Below, in pieces: positions 33,844 through 44,700 of a stretch of DNA of 64,000 nucleotides. The DNA comes from Maniola hyperantus (lineage: Eukaryota > Arthropoda > Insecta > Lepidoptera > Nymphalidae): the NCBI RefSeq assembly GCF_902806685.2, contig NC_048539.1, positions 3,608,501 through 3,672,500 of the forward strand, in the 5' to 3' direction. Position numbers and translations under genes: made by a program. Under the pieces are notes generated by a model. That model had not been told where the DNA came from, did not search any database, and was given only the letters and a program-made list of their open reading frames with translations. Every line of letters begins with the position of its first letter. Positions within the stretch are counted from its first letter, which is position 1.

Positions 33844-33966
33844 AACTAGGTATTTTAGGTACCTATGTATTTTCATTACCTACCTAATTTTTTTTTTAAA
33901 TTGGGTAATGAACATTACTTACCTAAATTTACCTAAGTATAATTAGGTACCTACTTACTTATCCCG

Positions 33967-33972
33967 AATAAA
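33967..33972 (+). terminator. polyadenylation signal of micro-exon gene 2
   Basis: AATAAA about 125 bases after the stop codon. Confidence 0.5.
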
Positions 33973-34484
33973 GCAAATTTTATAATAATGTTACCTAGGT
34001 ATATGTGACTTTCAATTTTTTCCCCTTATTTAGCAATATATTATTGCAAATCGAAAAAATTAAAGCCCCTGAAAAATACTCAGGCTATTCCATCAAAATA
34101 TTATTTATCCACGTTCCAATAAATTTTCTAGAATGAATATTTAGAATTATAGCGCCATCTGTTCAAGAGTTAAGGAACTATGACTTAAATAAATGTTCCA
34201 AGCCATCATTATTATTATGTACGGTCTGGTACGGTCTACTGGTACCTAGAACTTTGTGAGCGGCGTGTAGGACCTACAGTATTGCATAAACCCTACATTA
34301 CACTGAGCATGTAGTACTTACAAATTAAGATAGATGCCGTGGAAACACGGACGCAAAAACGTGCAAGAACATTTTCTAGCTACTCTGCGGTAGAATCATA
34401 GAGTTGGGTAGAATGGTGAAGGTGAAGAAGGAACAAGGTTGTGAAATTCTTGATCACATTCTCCAAAATAAGTACCTATATCCA

Positions 34485-34708
34485 ACTAGCTTATGCTCGC
34501 GACTTCATCCGCGTGGACTACACAAATTTCAAATCCCTATTTTACCCTATTAACGGTTGAATTGCCAAAAATCCTTTCTTAGTGGATGTCTATGTCATAA
34601 TTTGCTATCTGCATACCAAATTTTAGCCTGATCCTGTCCAGTGGTTTGAGCTGTGCGTTGATAGATCAATCAGTCAGTCAATCAGCTTTTCCTTTTATAT
34701 ATAGAAGA
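34485..34708 (+). repeat. family A3 repeat
   Basis: 'actagcttatgctcgcgacttcatccgcgtggactac' to 'cagctttt ccttttatatatagaag'. First recognisable element of the spacer between micro-exon gene 2 and the first nucleosidase. Confidence 0.75.
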
Positions 34709-35074
34709 TGTAAGTACGTATAATATATGTAGATACAAGGCCGATAGCCAGGCAAAATTGCTTTGGTCCTGTATAGGTACGTTAATTAGTGCGATTTCGC
34801 ATGCGGTGATTGCTCGCCAAATTATTCTTCGCGGTTGATTATTATTCAGTGAATCAAATTTAATTAAATATAAGTACTGAATAGTAAATATTTTGCTTAC
34901 GAAAACGCTGTCAATGAAAATAAATCTGTAATAAAAGTTCGGTCTCCCATCCATTCGCCGACTTCAGTCAGCGCCAGTTTGCTTAACTTGTGCAATCGTT
35001 GACAAAAAAACGAAAAATATCTTGCTGTTACTATAATGGTCTAAGATCCCTTTTTTTATCGCTGGGAATGCGAT

Positions 35075-35620
35075 TACGCATCCCTCCCCCCTGGAAGCCA
35101 GCCATCTACCCAACTGGAAGGAAGGTATGTGGGACTCGCCGGCCGAGAGGCGACCTGAATATCCACTACAACCCAGCCGCGCTCCTCCACGTCGCCTGGC
35201 GACTGGGTCACGGAAACACCGAAGCAATCAACCACGACCCAGCCAGCACGTCCGGTAAGGCGGACCCTCCACCGGGGACCACCACACGTCCGAGGCGCAC
35301 CAACGATGTGCACCTCACTCCCCGGGGACCCAACGGTCGACAACGCGATCCCGCGCACGTCGCCCACGTCCCATCCTTCGCCTCGTCCACTGTGCCCTCT
35401 GCTATTCAGAGGATATGCGGAGAAAATTCCCCCCTGCCTGGTCATTAGCCATAGCCAACAATATCCCCGAAGAGAAATTATTAGCCATGTTATCGGGGTG
35501 TACCAGCCCGAATACTGCTCTTCCCCTTGGACGTATCCAAAAGGGACCAGCAGCACCCAGGCACACTGGGAGGTTACCTGGCTGGCACCCCATATCCCTG
35601 TACCGCCAGAAGTAAGTACC
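35075..35620. other. GC-rich block with overlapping long open frames
   Basis: This about 545-bp block is strikingly GC-rich in AT-rich surroundings. Open frames of 60-160 codons overlap on both strands, as expected when stop codons are rare by composition. No frame shows a motif I recognise; proteins are Pro/Arg/Thr-rich. A donor-like 'CCAGAAGTAAGT' closes it at about 35610. It could be a retroelement remnant or an unrecognised exon. Confidence 0.4.
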
Positions 35621-35904
35621 TAACACTGGCAGTCCTGCGATCTTGCTCTATTAAGTAAGCAAAAATAAATGAGTTCGAAATCTAATTGTTTCATTTAGCT
35701 ACATGACTTTCCAATTCCTTGTTTGTCTAGTGTTTTTGTTTCTAATTAAACCATCAAAAAAGCATGTGAATCGGATTCGTATGTTGGTTCTGTCATGTAA
35801 AAATAATGAACAACCGGAAGCTCATGGTAGAGCTATTAAACTATGCAAGCTTGGAAAGCTTTGTCAGTGGTCACTAAAATAAGAAAGTGATACTTGTTTT
35901 CAAT

Positions 35905-36055
35905 AACTCAACCGGTAGAGGAGTGGACTGAAAACCGAAAGGTCGACGATTCAAACCCCGCCCGTTGCACTATTGTCGTACCTACTCTTAGCACAAGCTT
36001 GACGCTTAGTTGGAGAGGTAAAGGGAATATTAGTCATTTAACATGTTGGTATTTG
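35905..36055 (+). repeat. tRNA-derived SINE-2
   Basis: 'aactcaaccggtagaggagtggactgaaaaccgaaaggtcgacgattcaaaccccgccc' gives degenerate A and B boxes; 'agcacaagcttgacgcttagttggagaggtaaag' matches the other copies. Confidence 0.65.
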
Positions 36056-36122
36056 ACTAAATCCATACTTAATATTACAAACCTAACAAACTAACGCCGA
36101 CTAAATACGTGAGTACAGCCGT

Positions 36123-36345
36123 TGACAGATATTATAATATTATAAATGGGAAAGTGTGTCTGTCTGTCTGTCTGCTACCCTTTCACGGCCCATCCGTTCA
36201 ACCGATTTTGACAAAATTTGGTACAGATATAGCTAGCATCCCGGGGACGGGCATAGGCTACTTTTTAGCCCGGAAAATTCAAGAGTTCCCACGGGATTTT
36301 TAAAAACCTAAATCCACGCGTACGAAGTCGCGGGCATCAGCTAGT
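36123..36345 (-). repeat. family A1 repeat
   Basis: Reverse of the A1 consensus, from 'taatattataaatgggaaagtgtgtctgtctg' to 'gaagtcgcgggcatcagctag'. Confidence 0.8.
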
Positions 36346-36727
36346 CAAAAATAAATTATTTCTCAGTGGTTATTAAATAAAGGGTCTTCCAAAATACGTA
36401 AAATCCACGTCCTTTGTTAGTTTTGAGCGTAATAACCATTTTAAATTATCGATTAAACTAAAAAAGTACCTACCTACCTACCATATTCTGTATTACGTAG
36501 TAGGTATCTTTAGAATCTTGCGATACGGAATTCTAATGAGGAGTACCAGATAAAGTAATTTGTTATTTTTTTTTTCAATGTTAACATAAATTACTACCTA
36601 GTGTTGGAAAAATTTAAATTAAGGTTTTATTTTATATACTTCACGTACCTACATAGTACATAATATTCATGTAAATAAAAATTAAAGTGTCTTCGCAAGG
36701 TCAAGCGTAAGCGTCATCGCCCCAGAT

Positions 36728-36962
36728 CCATACTAATATTATAAATGCGAAAGTGTGTCTGTCTGTCTGTCCGTCTGTCTGTCTGTCTCTTTTCATGGCC
36801 CATCAGTTTTACCGATTTTGATGAAATTTGGTATAGAGATAGCTTGCATCCGGGGGAAGGACATAGGCTTTAGGCACTTTTGAATCCGGAAAATTAAAGA
36901 GTTCCCACGGGATTTTTGAAAACCTAAATCCAAGCGGACGAAGTCACGGGCATCATCTAGTT
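36728..36962 (-). repeat. family A1 repeat
   Basis: 'ccatactaatattataaatgcgaaagtgtgtctgtctg' to 'gacgaagtcacgggcatcatctagt'. Confidence 0.8.
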
Positions 36963-36995
36963 TCTTATAAATTAATTCGTATTTTGATGAAAAGT

Positions 36996-37146
36996 AGGTA
37001 TAGTGCGCGATAGGTCGAGATGGCAATCGGGGTATGAGGCGGGGGAACGTCCCGCATACCCGCACGTCACCCGCGCTCCCCCGCACCCGGTTAGCACGGG
37101 GGCTGTGTGGGTGTGCGGGGCGTCCTCACCCCGATAGCCATCTCAA
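36996..37146. repeat. GC-rich inverted-repeat element
   Basis: Ends 'gtcgagatggcaatcggggt' and 'accccgatagccatctc' are inverted, enclosing a G/C-rich core with several C-run/G-run pairs. An RTE-like 3' tail (37145-37230) with a (GATGAT)n end is attached on the right. Confidence 0.5.
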
Positions 37147-37262
37147 GCAGGGAGTCGCTGGACTCAGGCGGCGCAAGACCGTGGCGTGTGGAAGTCCCTA
37201 CAAGAGACCTACATATGTCCAGCAGACGTCTATCGGTTGATGATGATGATGATGATGATGAT
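37147..37262 (+). repeat. RTE-like LINE 3' end with (GAT)n tail
   Basis: 'gcaggg... gctggactcaggcggcgcaagaccgtggcgtgtggaagtccctacaagagacctacatatgtccagcagacgtctatcggttgatgatgat' encodes the conserved C-terminal end seen in related copies (CGSPYKRPTYVQQ) and ends in a GAT microsatellite. Confidence 0.7.
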
Positions 37263-37291
37263 TTTTATTAATTTCAGCCGTTACAGTTCTG

Positions 37292-37735
37292 TTTTTAGGG
37301 TTCCGTACCTCAAAAGGAAAAATGGAACCCTTATAGGTATAGGATCACTTTGTTGTCTATCTGTCTGTCTGTTTGTCTGTCAAGAAACCTACAGGGTACT
37401 TCCCGTTGACCTAGAATTTTTGAAATTCGGCAGGTAGGTAGGTCTTGTAGCTGACATTCGGGGAAAAATCTGAAAACGTGAATTTGTGGTTACATCACAC
37501 AAAAAAAATTAAATTGTGGTCATGAACTAATAATTAGTATTTTCAATTTTCTAAGTAAGATAACTATATCAAATGGGGTATCATATGAAAGGTCTTCACC
37601 TGTGCATTCTAAAACAGATTTTTATTTATTTTTATGCATCATAGTTTTTGAATTATCGTGCAAAACGTCGAAAAAATACGACTATAGTACGGAACATTCG
37701 TTGCTCGAGGCTGACTCGCACTTGACCGGTTTTTT
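37292..37735 (+). repeat. family B repeat, complete
   Basis: 'ttagggttccgtacctcaaaaggaaaaatggaaccc' to 'gaggctgactcgcacttgaccggttttttc', about 440 bp with all internal landmarks. Confidence 0.85.
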
Positions 37736-37971
37736 CAACATACGGCCGAATATCAGAAATGAAATTAAATAATTTATTTCTATGAATATGGGAAGACAAG
37801 GTGTTTATATACAATAGAGAGTTGACAAAATAAAATACTGTCGCCATGTGCATTAATTTCTTAATATTTTCGACCAATTTCACTGCAGACTCACAGAATT
37901 ATCTACTATCCTTTGATAAAAACGCTTACTCTCAAGATAATAGATATAAGATTATGACCTAAGAGCCAGCG

Positions 37972-38545
37972 CGTGCCCGACCTTCCTTATTTTATAAAAG
38001 CTGAAAGTTTCTCTTCGTTTGTTCCCAACACTGGGAGGAAAGTTTGCTTGGATGTTTGTTTGGATCAAGGTGGCTTTAGGGGATAAAGGTGTTAAAAAAG
38101 TCAAAATATAAAATCTAATTTATTTATATTTTCTTCAGAATAGTATTTGAAATCACGTCATGTTTTGCCAGACACTTAGTATAGTAGTAGCAACCCCCTG
38201 CCAGAAATCGTTAAAGTTTCATAAATTTTATTAACGTTTAATGGTGTCTGGTGGGAGTTCCAACGACACGAAGTGTCTGGCAATGCATGACTGGATTTCT
38301 AATACTACTCCGAAGAAAATATAAACAAATTAGACTTTACGCTTTGACGTAAGATTTTTTACATTTTTAAATACTGTTTTATTACCTGTTATCTCCAATT
38401 TCCCAAAGCCGTCATGATTTCTACCATTCATTTTTATTTTATAAAAGCTGAAAGTTTCTCGGCGTAATGTCCCCAACACTGGGACAATACGCCGAGAAAC
38501 TTTCAACTATTATAAAATAAGGGACATCTGGCACGCGCTGGCTCT
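37972..38545. repeat. MITE family F, complete copy
   Basis: Inverted ends of about 50 bp: 'agagccagcgcgtgcccgacc... ttattttataaaagctgaaagtttctc' and 'gagaaactttcaactattataaaataag... tctggcacgcgctggctct'. The interior holds 'gtgtctggcaatgcatgac'. Other copies are at 15140-15453 (truncated) and 53250-53591. Confidence 0.8.
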
Positions 38546-38674
38546 CTCTATTTATTATAGTTATAATGCTTAGTAAAGTATCATCAAGATAAACAAGTGT
38601 TTATATGACATAAGTAGGTAGGTACATCAGCTGTTCAAATGATATTGAAATTACCTATTGTCTTCTGTCATCTT

Positions 38675-38680
38675 TATAAA
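38675..38680 (+). promoter_or_regulatory. candidate TATA box of nucleosidase gene 1
   Basis: TATAAA (in TTTATAAAATATA) lies 71 bp upstream of the ATG at 38746, which would give a short 5' UTR. There is no other support. Confidence 0.3.
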
Positions 38681-38745
38681 ATATACCGAAGAGACAAGGA
38701 CAGGTGATTTTCCTCTCCAAAAAGCAGTATAAAATAAAAGGAAAA

Positions 38746-41700
38746 ATGCTAAAACCCTACAATATCGTTTTGGCGGTCTCAATAATGGTGCTAGTCGCTC
38801 TAATTGTTTTATATCTTGTATTTGGGACGTAAGTGAATTAAATTAATATAAATTATTGTTAATTAATAATTAATTATGAGTATTCAGTCTTATTAGTTAA
38901 CTAGCTTATGCTCGCGACTTCGTCCGCGTGGACTACAAAATTTCAAAACCCTATTTCACCCCCTTAGGAGTTGAATTTTCAAAAATCCTTTCTTAGCGGA
39001 TGCCTACGTCATAATAGCTATCTGCAAAAAGCCAAATTTCAGCCCGATCCGTCCAGTAGTTTGAGCTGTGCGTTGATAGATCAGTCAGTCAGTCAGTCAG
39101 TCATTCAGTCAGTCAGTCACCTTTTCCTTTTATATATATAGATTATTTCGGTGATAGCCTAGTGTTATGACGTGGGCCTACTAGTCTGGAGGTTCGGCGT
39201 TCGAACCTGGGTACGCACCTTTATACCTACTGTCGGAGATACGTGCAATTGGATTAATTACGTCTCTTGCTTTAATGGTAAAGGAAAATATCATGAAAAA
39301 AAACCGGCTAAGTGCAAGTCAGACTCGCGCCCTGAGGGTTCCGTATTACAGTTATCACTTCTACGCAAACTAGGCATCTTGGATCACAATATCATCACTT
39401 TTGAAATCTGGTGTTAACAAGGCTTGGAACCTGGTTCAATTTATCGATCTCCGATTAATAAAATTGGTTAAAATGACTGTTCTGCGTTTAACCGGTTAAT
39501 TTATGGAACGGCTTATATTATAAACTGAAATGATATAACCAGTAACTCACGCGAGCTATTTTATAACTTAATCATCATCATCATCAACCAATCGCCGCCT
39601 CACTACTGAGACTTTTTTAAAATTCAGATACAAGTTAGCCCTTGACTTCAATCTCACCTGGTGGTAAGTGATGATGCAGTCTAAGATGGAAGCGGGCTAA
39701 CCTGGAAGGGGTATGGCAGTTTTTATTAAACCAATTCCCCTTTGGTTTCTATGTAACGGCATCGTACCGGTACACTAAATCGCTTAGCGGCACGGCTTTG
39801 CCGGTAAGGTAGTAACTAGCCACGGCTGAAGCCTTCCACCAGACCAGACATTTAGAAATTATAAAATTCCAAATCCCTGCCAGGAATCGAATCCGGAACC
39901 TCCCACTAATAAGACCACAGCGCTTAACTCTGCGCCAGGGAGGCCGTCTCTTCTCAGAATGAGGAGGGTTTGGCCACAGTGCACCACACTGGTCAAATGC
40001 GGATGGGCAGACTTTACACACCTTTGAGAATAGAGATCTCCCAGGCATGCAGGTTAGCTACCGATAAATAACTGATATTTTATCTAATGCTTAAAAACGC
40101 ACATAGGTAGCTCCGAAAAGTTAAAAGTGCGTGCCCGGGATCGAACCCCTGACCCCCGCGATTAGGAGGTCAATGTCTTTACCACTAAGCTATCACCGCT
40201 TACAATGTTCAGGGCAATGTGTGCTGTGTGATATCTGTAATCAACCTTCTTCCTCACCTTATCCCACGCTACGTGGGGTCGGCACAACATATTATTGTCT
40301 TCTTCTTCCACTCACTTCTATCATTCGTCAACGTACTATTCACTCCTTTTTTACGCATATCCTCTTTCACGCAAGCCATCCACTTATTCTTTGGTCGTCC
40401 TCTCCTCTTTTTTCCTTCCACATGCATACTTAACATTCTTCTAGTGACATGACTTTCTTCCCTTCGCATTATATGCTCATACCATGCCAGCCTATTACCC
40501 CTCATCTTTTCTACCACTGGCGCTACGTTCAAACTTCCCCTTATATATTCAGTCCTTATCTTATCCATCCTTGTCACACCACACATCCATCTCAATATTC
40601 GCATTTCATCCGTCCCTTTTACCGCCCAACATTCTAAACCATACAATGAGACAGGTCTAACAACTGTTTTATAAATTTTCCCCTTAAGTTTAAGGGGCAT
40701 TTGCGGGTCGCATATACCTGAGACCTGTCGCCATTTCATCCATCCCGCATTCATACAATTGTTCCATTCTCGGTCAATATTACCGTCGTGTTGGAAGAGC
40801 AAACTGAGGTACCGGAAATTGGAATAAACAGGTAGGGTTATGCCATCTAAAGCAATTTCAGAGGAACTGGAGGGGCCACCGAAGTCACAGAACATAATAT
40901 GTTCTATCTTAGTTCGGCTGACCCTTTCCAATTTCTCTTGCCAGCTACATAGTCTGTTCTGAGCCTCGGTCGCATCTTCTCCGACAAGTACTATGTCATC
41001 GGCAAATAGCATGCACCAGGGTGCCTGCTCCTGTATGTTTGACGTCAGAGCAGCCATTATCAGGACAAACAAATAAGGGCTTAAAGCCGATCCCTGTAAT
41101 CAACCACGATACTGAATTTAAACCATACTTCTGCAATTACAGGGTTGAACTAGCCCGCATAGATGGGAAGCCAAAATTGATCATAGACCAGGACGGAGGC
41201 GCCGATGATGCCATGGCAATATTTATGGCTCTGTTGTATGAGAAATATTATAACGGGTGAGTTAATTGTACCAAAAATAATAGGTACCTATCCTACCAAC
41301 TTGACGTAACTAATAATTATACCTATACCTATCGTCAGCAGCCCGCGGCAAATTCATCGGATAGGGACTTCCCCCAATTTAAAGGTCTACCTTCGTTGTA
41401 GTTTCTAGCTTCTTTTTAATGAAGTACTACTTAAAGTAATTATAATAATTATTATTGTGTGCATTTTCGTCGATTTCTTAGTAACCTAGCAAAACAAGGC
41501 AAGCTAAGTTAAGGAATTCAAAGACTGTATTCATTACTCCAATATAAGAACCCTGAGAAACATTTGATCGCGGAAATAATCTCGTAAAAAGGAGACGGTC
41601 CAGAATTGTATGGAGTGTGGGTCTGGTCTTGTACCAGTATCAAATCAGCTAGATCTACATAGTCCTTAAACTCCACACGCGCCATTTTTTAAAACTCTAT

Positions 41701-44700
41701 GGGGGTCAACAGGCATGGGTCATTAAAATGGCTCGTAAAGAGTTAAATTTTACGCGTTATAGGTCAAATTGAGAACCTCCTTTTTTGAGGTTGGTTAAAT
41801 AGTAAAGTAAAGTATTAGGCTTGGCAATGATCTAATTTGTTATCACTTTCAGGCCTGAAGTAATAGCGCTAACAACAACTCACGGCAACGTTGGTGAAGA
41901 ACAAACATACAATAATACTCAGAGAATCCTCAGCATTGCTAATAGAAAGAATGTAAGTATTACTTTTTTTTTATTCATATACAAGTTAGCCCTTGACTGC
42001 AATCTCACCTGGTGGTAAGTGATGATGCAATCTAAGATGGAAGCGGGCGTACCTGGAGGCTGGAAGGGGTATGGCAGTTTTTATTAAACCCATAACCCTT
42101 TGGTTTGGCATCGTACCGGAACCTATACCTTCGCTGGTGGTAGTAAAGTTGGCAACGGCCGAAGCCTCCCACCAGAACGTAAAGCATTTTTTTTTAGGGT
42201 TCCGTACCGCAAAAGGAAAAACGGAACCCTTATAGGATCACTTTGTTGTCTGTCTGTCTGTCTGACTGTCTGTCTGTCTGTCTGTCCGTCTGTCTGTCAA
42301 GAAACTACAAGGTACTTCAAGTTGACCTAGAATCATGAAATTTTGCAGGTAGGTAGATCTTATAGCTGGCATTTGGGGAAAAATCTGAAAACCTTTTTTC
42401 TAGGTTCCTATCTTCAGAGGTAGTTCTGAAGCCTTAGTAACCGGCATGTCAACGGACTACTATTTCGGTGTGGATGGTCTAGGAGACAACAACTTTACGA
42501 AGACTTATATGGCCATTGCTGCAAAAAAAGAACATGCAGTATTCACCTTAATTAACCTATCCAAGAAATATAAAGGTAACAACCACGCAGTTCAGTAAAT
42601 TTTTAGGGTACTGCACCTCAAAACGAAAAAGAAACCCTTATAGGGTTACTTTGTTGTCTGTCTGTCTGTCCGTCGTGTCTGTCAAGAAAATCGATAGGTT
42701 ACCTACTTCCCGTTGACCTAGAATCATTAAATTTGGTAGGTATTTAGGTCTTTTAGCACAAGTAAAGGAATAAATCTGAAAACCGTAAACTTGTATTAAC
42801 ATTAGAAAAAAAATTAAAATGTGCTCAACCCATTAGTATTTTCAATTTTCAAACTAATTACCAAGTGGGGTATCATATGAAAGGGCTTAACATAAATACA
42901 ATAAAACAGATATTTGTTTATTTTTATGCATAATAGTTTTTGATTTCTCATGCAAAATGTCGAAAAATACGACTCTAGTACGGAATCCTCGGTGCGCGAA
43001 CCTGACTCGCACTTGGATCCTTTTGGATCCAAGTGCGAGTCAGGTTCGCGCATCCTTTTGGATTTCCTAAGATCCATTTAGGAAATAATATGCAAAAAAT
43101 AATTAAATTCATCCGTATTAAACGTCTGCGTGATTTAAAAATTTAATGTGCATAATAATAATTGTGGTCATCATATTTTTCCGTTTTATTAAATTTGATT
43201 GATTACAATGTAGACTGAATTAAACAATAAATCATGAACAGTTCATAAATTATATAAAAAGCAATGTTAAAATACACCGAGCGAATCGGCAGTTCTCGGA
43301 TTGTCATCGTCATCATCATCAACCAATAGACGTCCACTGCTGGACATAGGTCTCTTGTAGGGACTTCCACACGCCACGGTCTTGCGCCGCCTGCATCCAG
43401 CGGCTCCCTGCGACTTGTCTGATGTCGTCCGTCCACCTAGTGTCTTCCAACGCTGCGTCTTCCGGTGCGAGGTCGCCATTCTAGCACCTTGGGACCCCAA
43501 CGTCTATCGGTTGTACGAACTATGTGCCCTGCCCATTGCCACTTCAGCTTCTCAACCCGTTGAGCTATGGCGGTACTCTAGTTCTCCTACGGATCTCCTC
43601 ATTTCTGATTTGATCACGTAGAGAAACTCCAAGCATAGCTCTCTCCATCGCCCGCTGAGTGACTCTGAGCTTTCTTTTTCTCGGACTGTAGTCGGGTGCT
43701 GTAAGTTTAACTTTTTTTTTTTTTAAAAGAATATTAGTCATGTTAAACAAATATTCCCCTTTCCTCTCCAACTAAGCGTCAGGCTTGTGCTAGGAGTAGG
43801 TACGACAATAGTGCAACGGGCGGGGTTTGCTTGAACCGTCGACCTTTCGGTTTTCAGTTCACTCCTTTACCGGTTGAGCTATTGAGGCTCTTAAATTGAG
43901 GCTATTCTAGCATCCAAAGCAAAGTAAATGAATCGGTAACACCTTACACTATAGAAATCTGACGTTTTCTTCACAGATAAGCTGGTGGTAGTCGCACTCG
44001 GTTCCCTCACTAACATTGCCCTAGCCATCCGAATCGATCCAGACTTCGTATCAAGACTATCGCAGCTTTATGTCGCAGCTGGACATATTTACGGTATTTT
44101 TTTAACATAGTATCTAATCAGTACCATTATTATAAATGAGAAAGTGTGTTTGTTTGTTGGTTTGTCCTTCAATCACGTCGCAACGGTGCAACAGATTGAC
44201 GTGATTTTTTGCATGTGTAGATAAAGACCTGTAGGTCGATTGTCTAAAACCTGCATCAATCATTATTACAATCTCAATTGTTCTGATTGGCTGAATTTGA
44301 GCGATTTTTGATGCAACAATGCATTGTGGCCAATAGTGAGCGAGCATTAACCAATCAGAGATGATTGCGATCGTGACATTGTAGCTGTCAAACAACCGCG
44401 GTAGGGCCACTGTAGAGTGACATAATATGCTACTTGGCTTTATTTCAGGTCGCCATCCGTCAAAAAATATTTTAACACAAGCTGATGCTTGCAACGTCGT
44501 TCGCGTGGATTTAGGTTTTTAAAATTACTGTGGAAACTCTTTGATTTTCCGGGATAAAAAGTACTCTATGTCACCTGTAGGGCGATTGTCTAAAACCTGC
44601 ATCAATCATTATTACAATCTCTTTTGTTCTGATTGACTGAATTTGTGCGATTCTTGTTGCAAGAATGCACAATAGTGAGCGAGCATTAACCAATCAGAGA

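Noticed and set aside
34990..35626. Seven overlapping ORFs, up to 160 codons
   Set aside because: They compete on both strands of a GC-rich block and none has a motif; kept as an unexplained block, not as genes.
43203..43500. ORF with an Asp run and Trp-rich segment
   Set aside because: It is the RTE-like LINE 3' end and its (GAT)n tail, with frame breaks.
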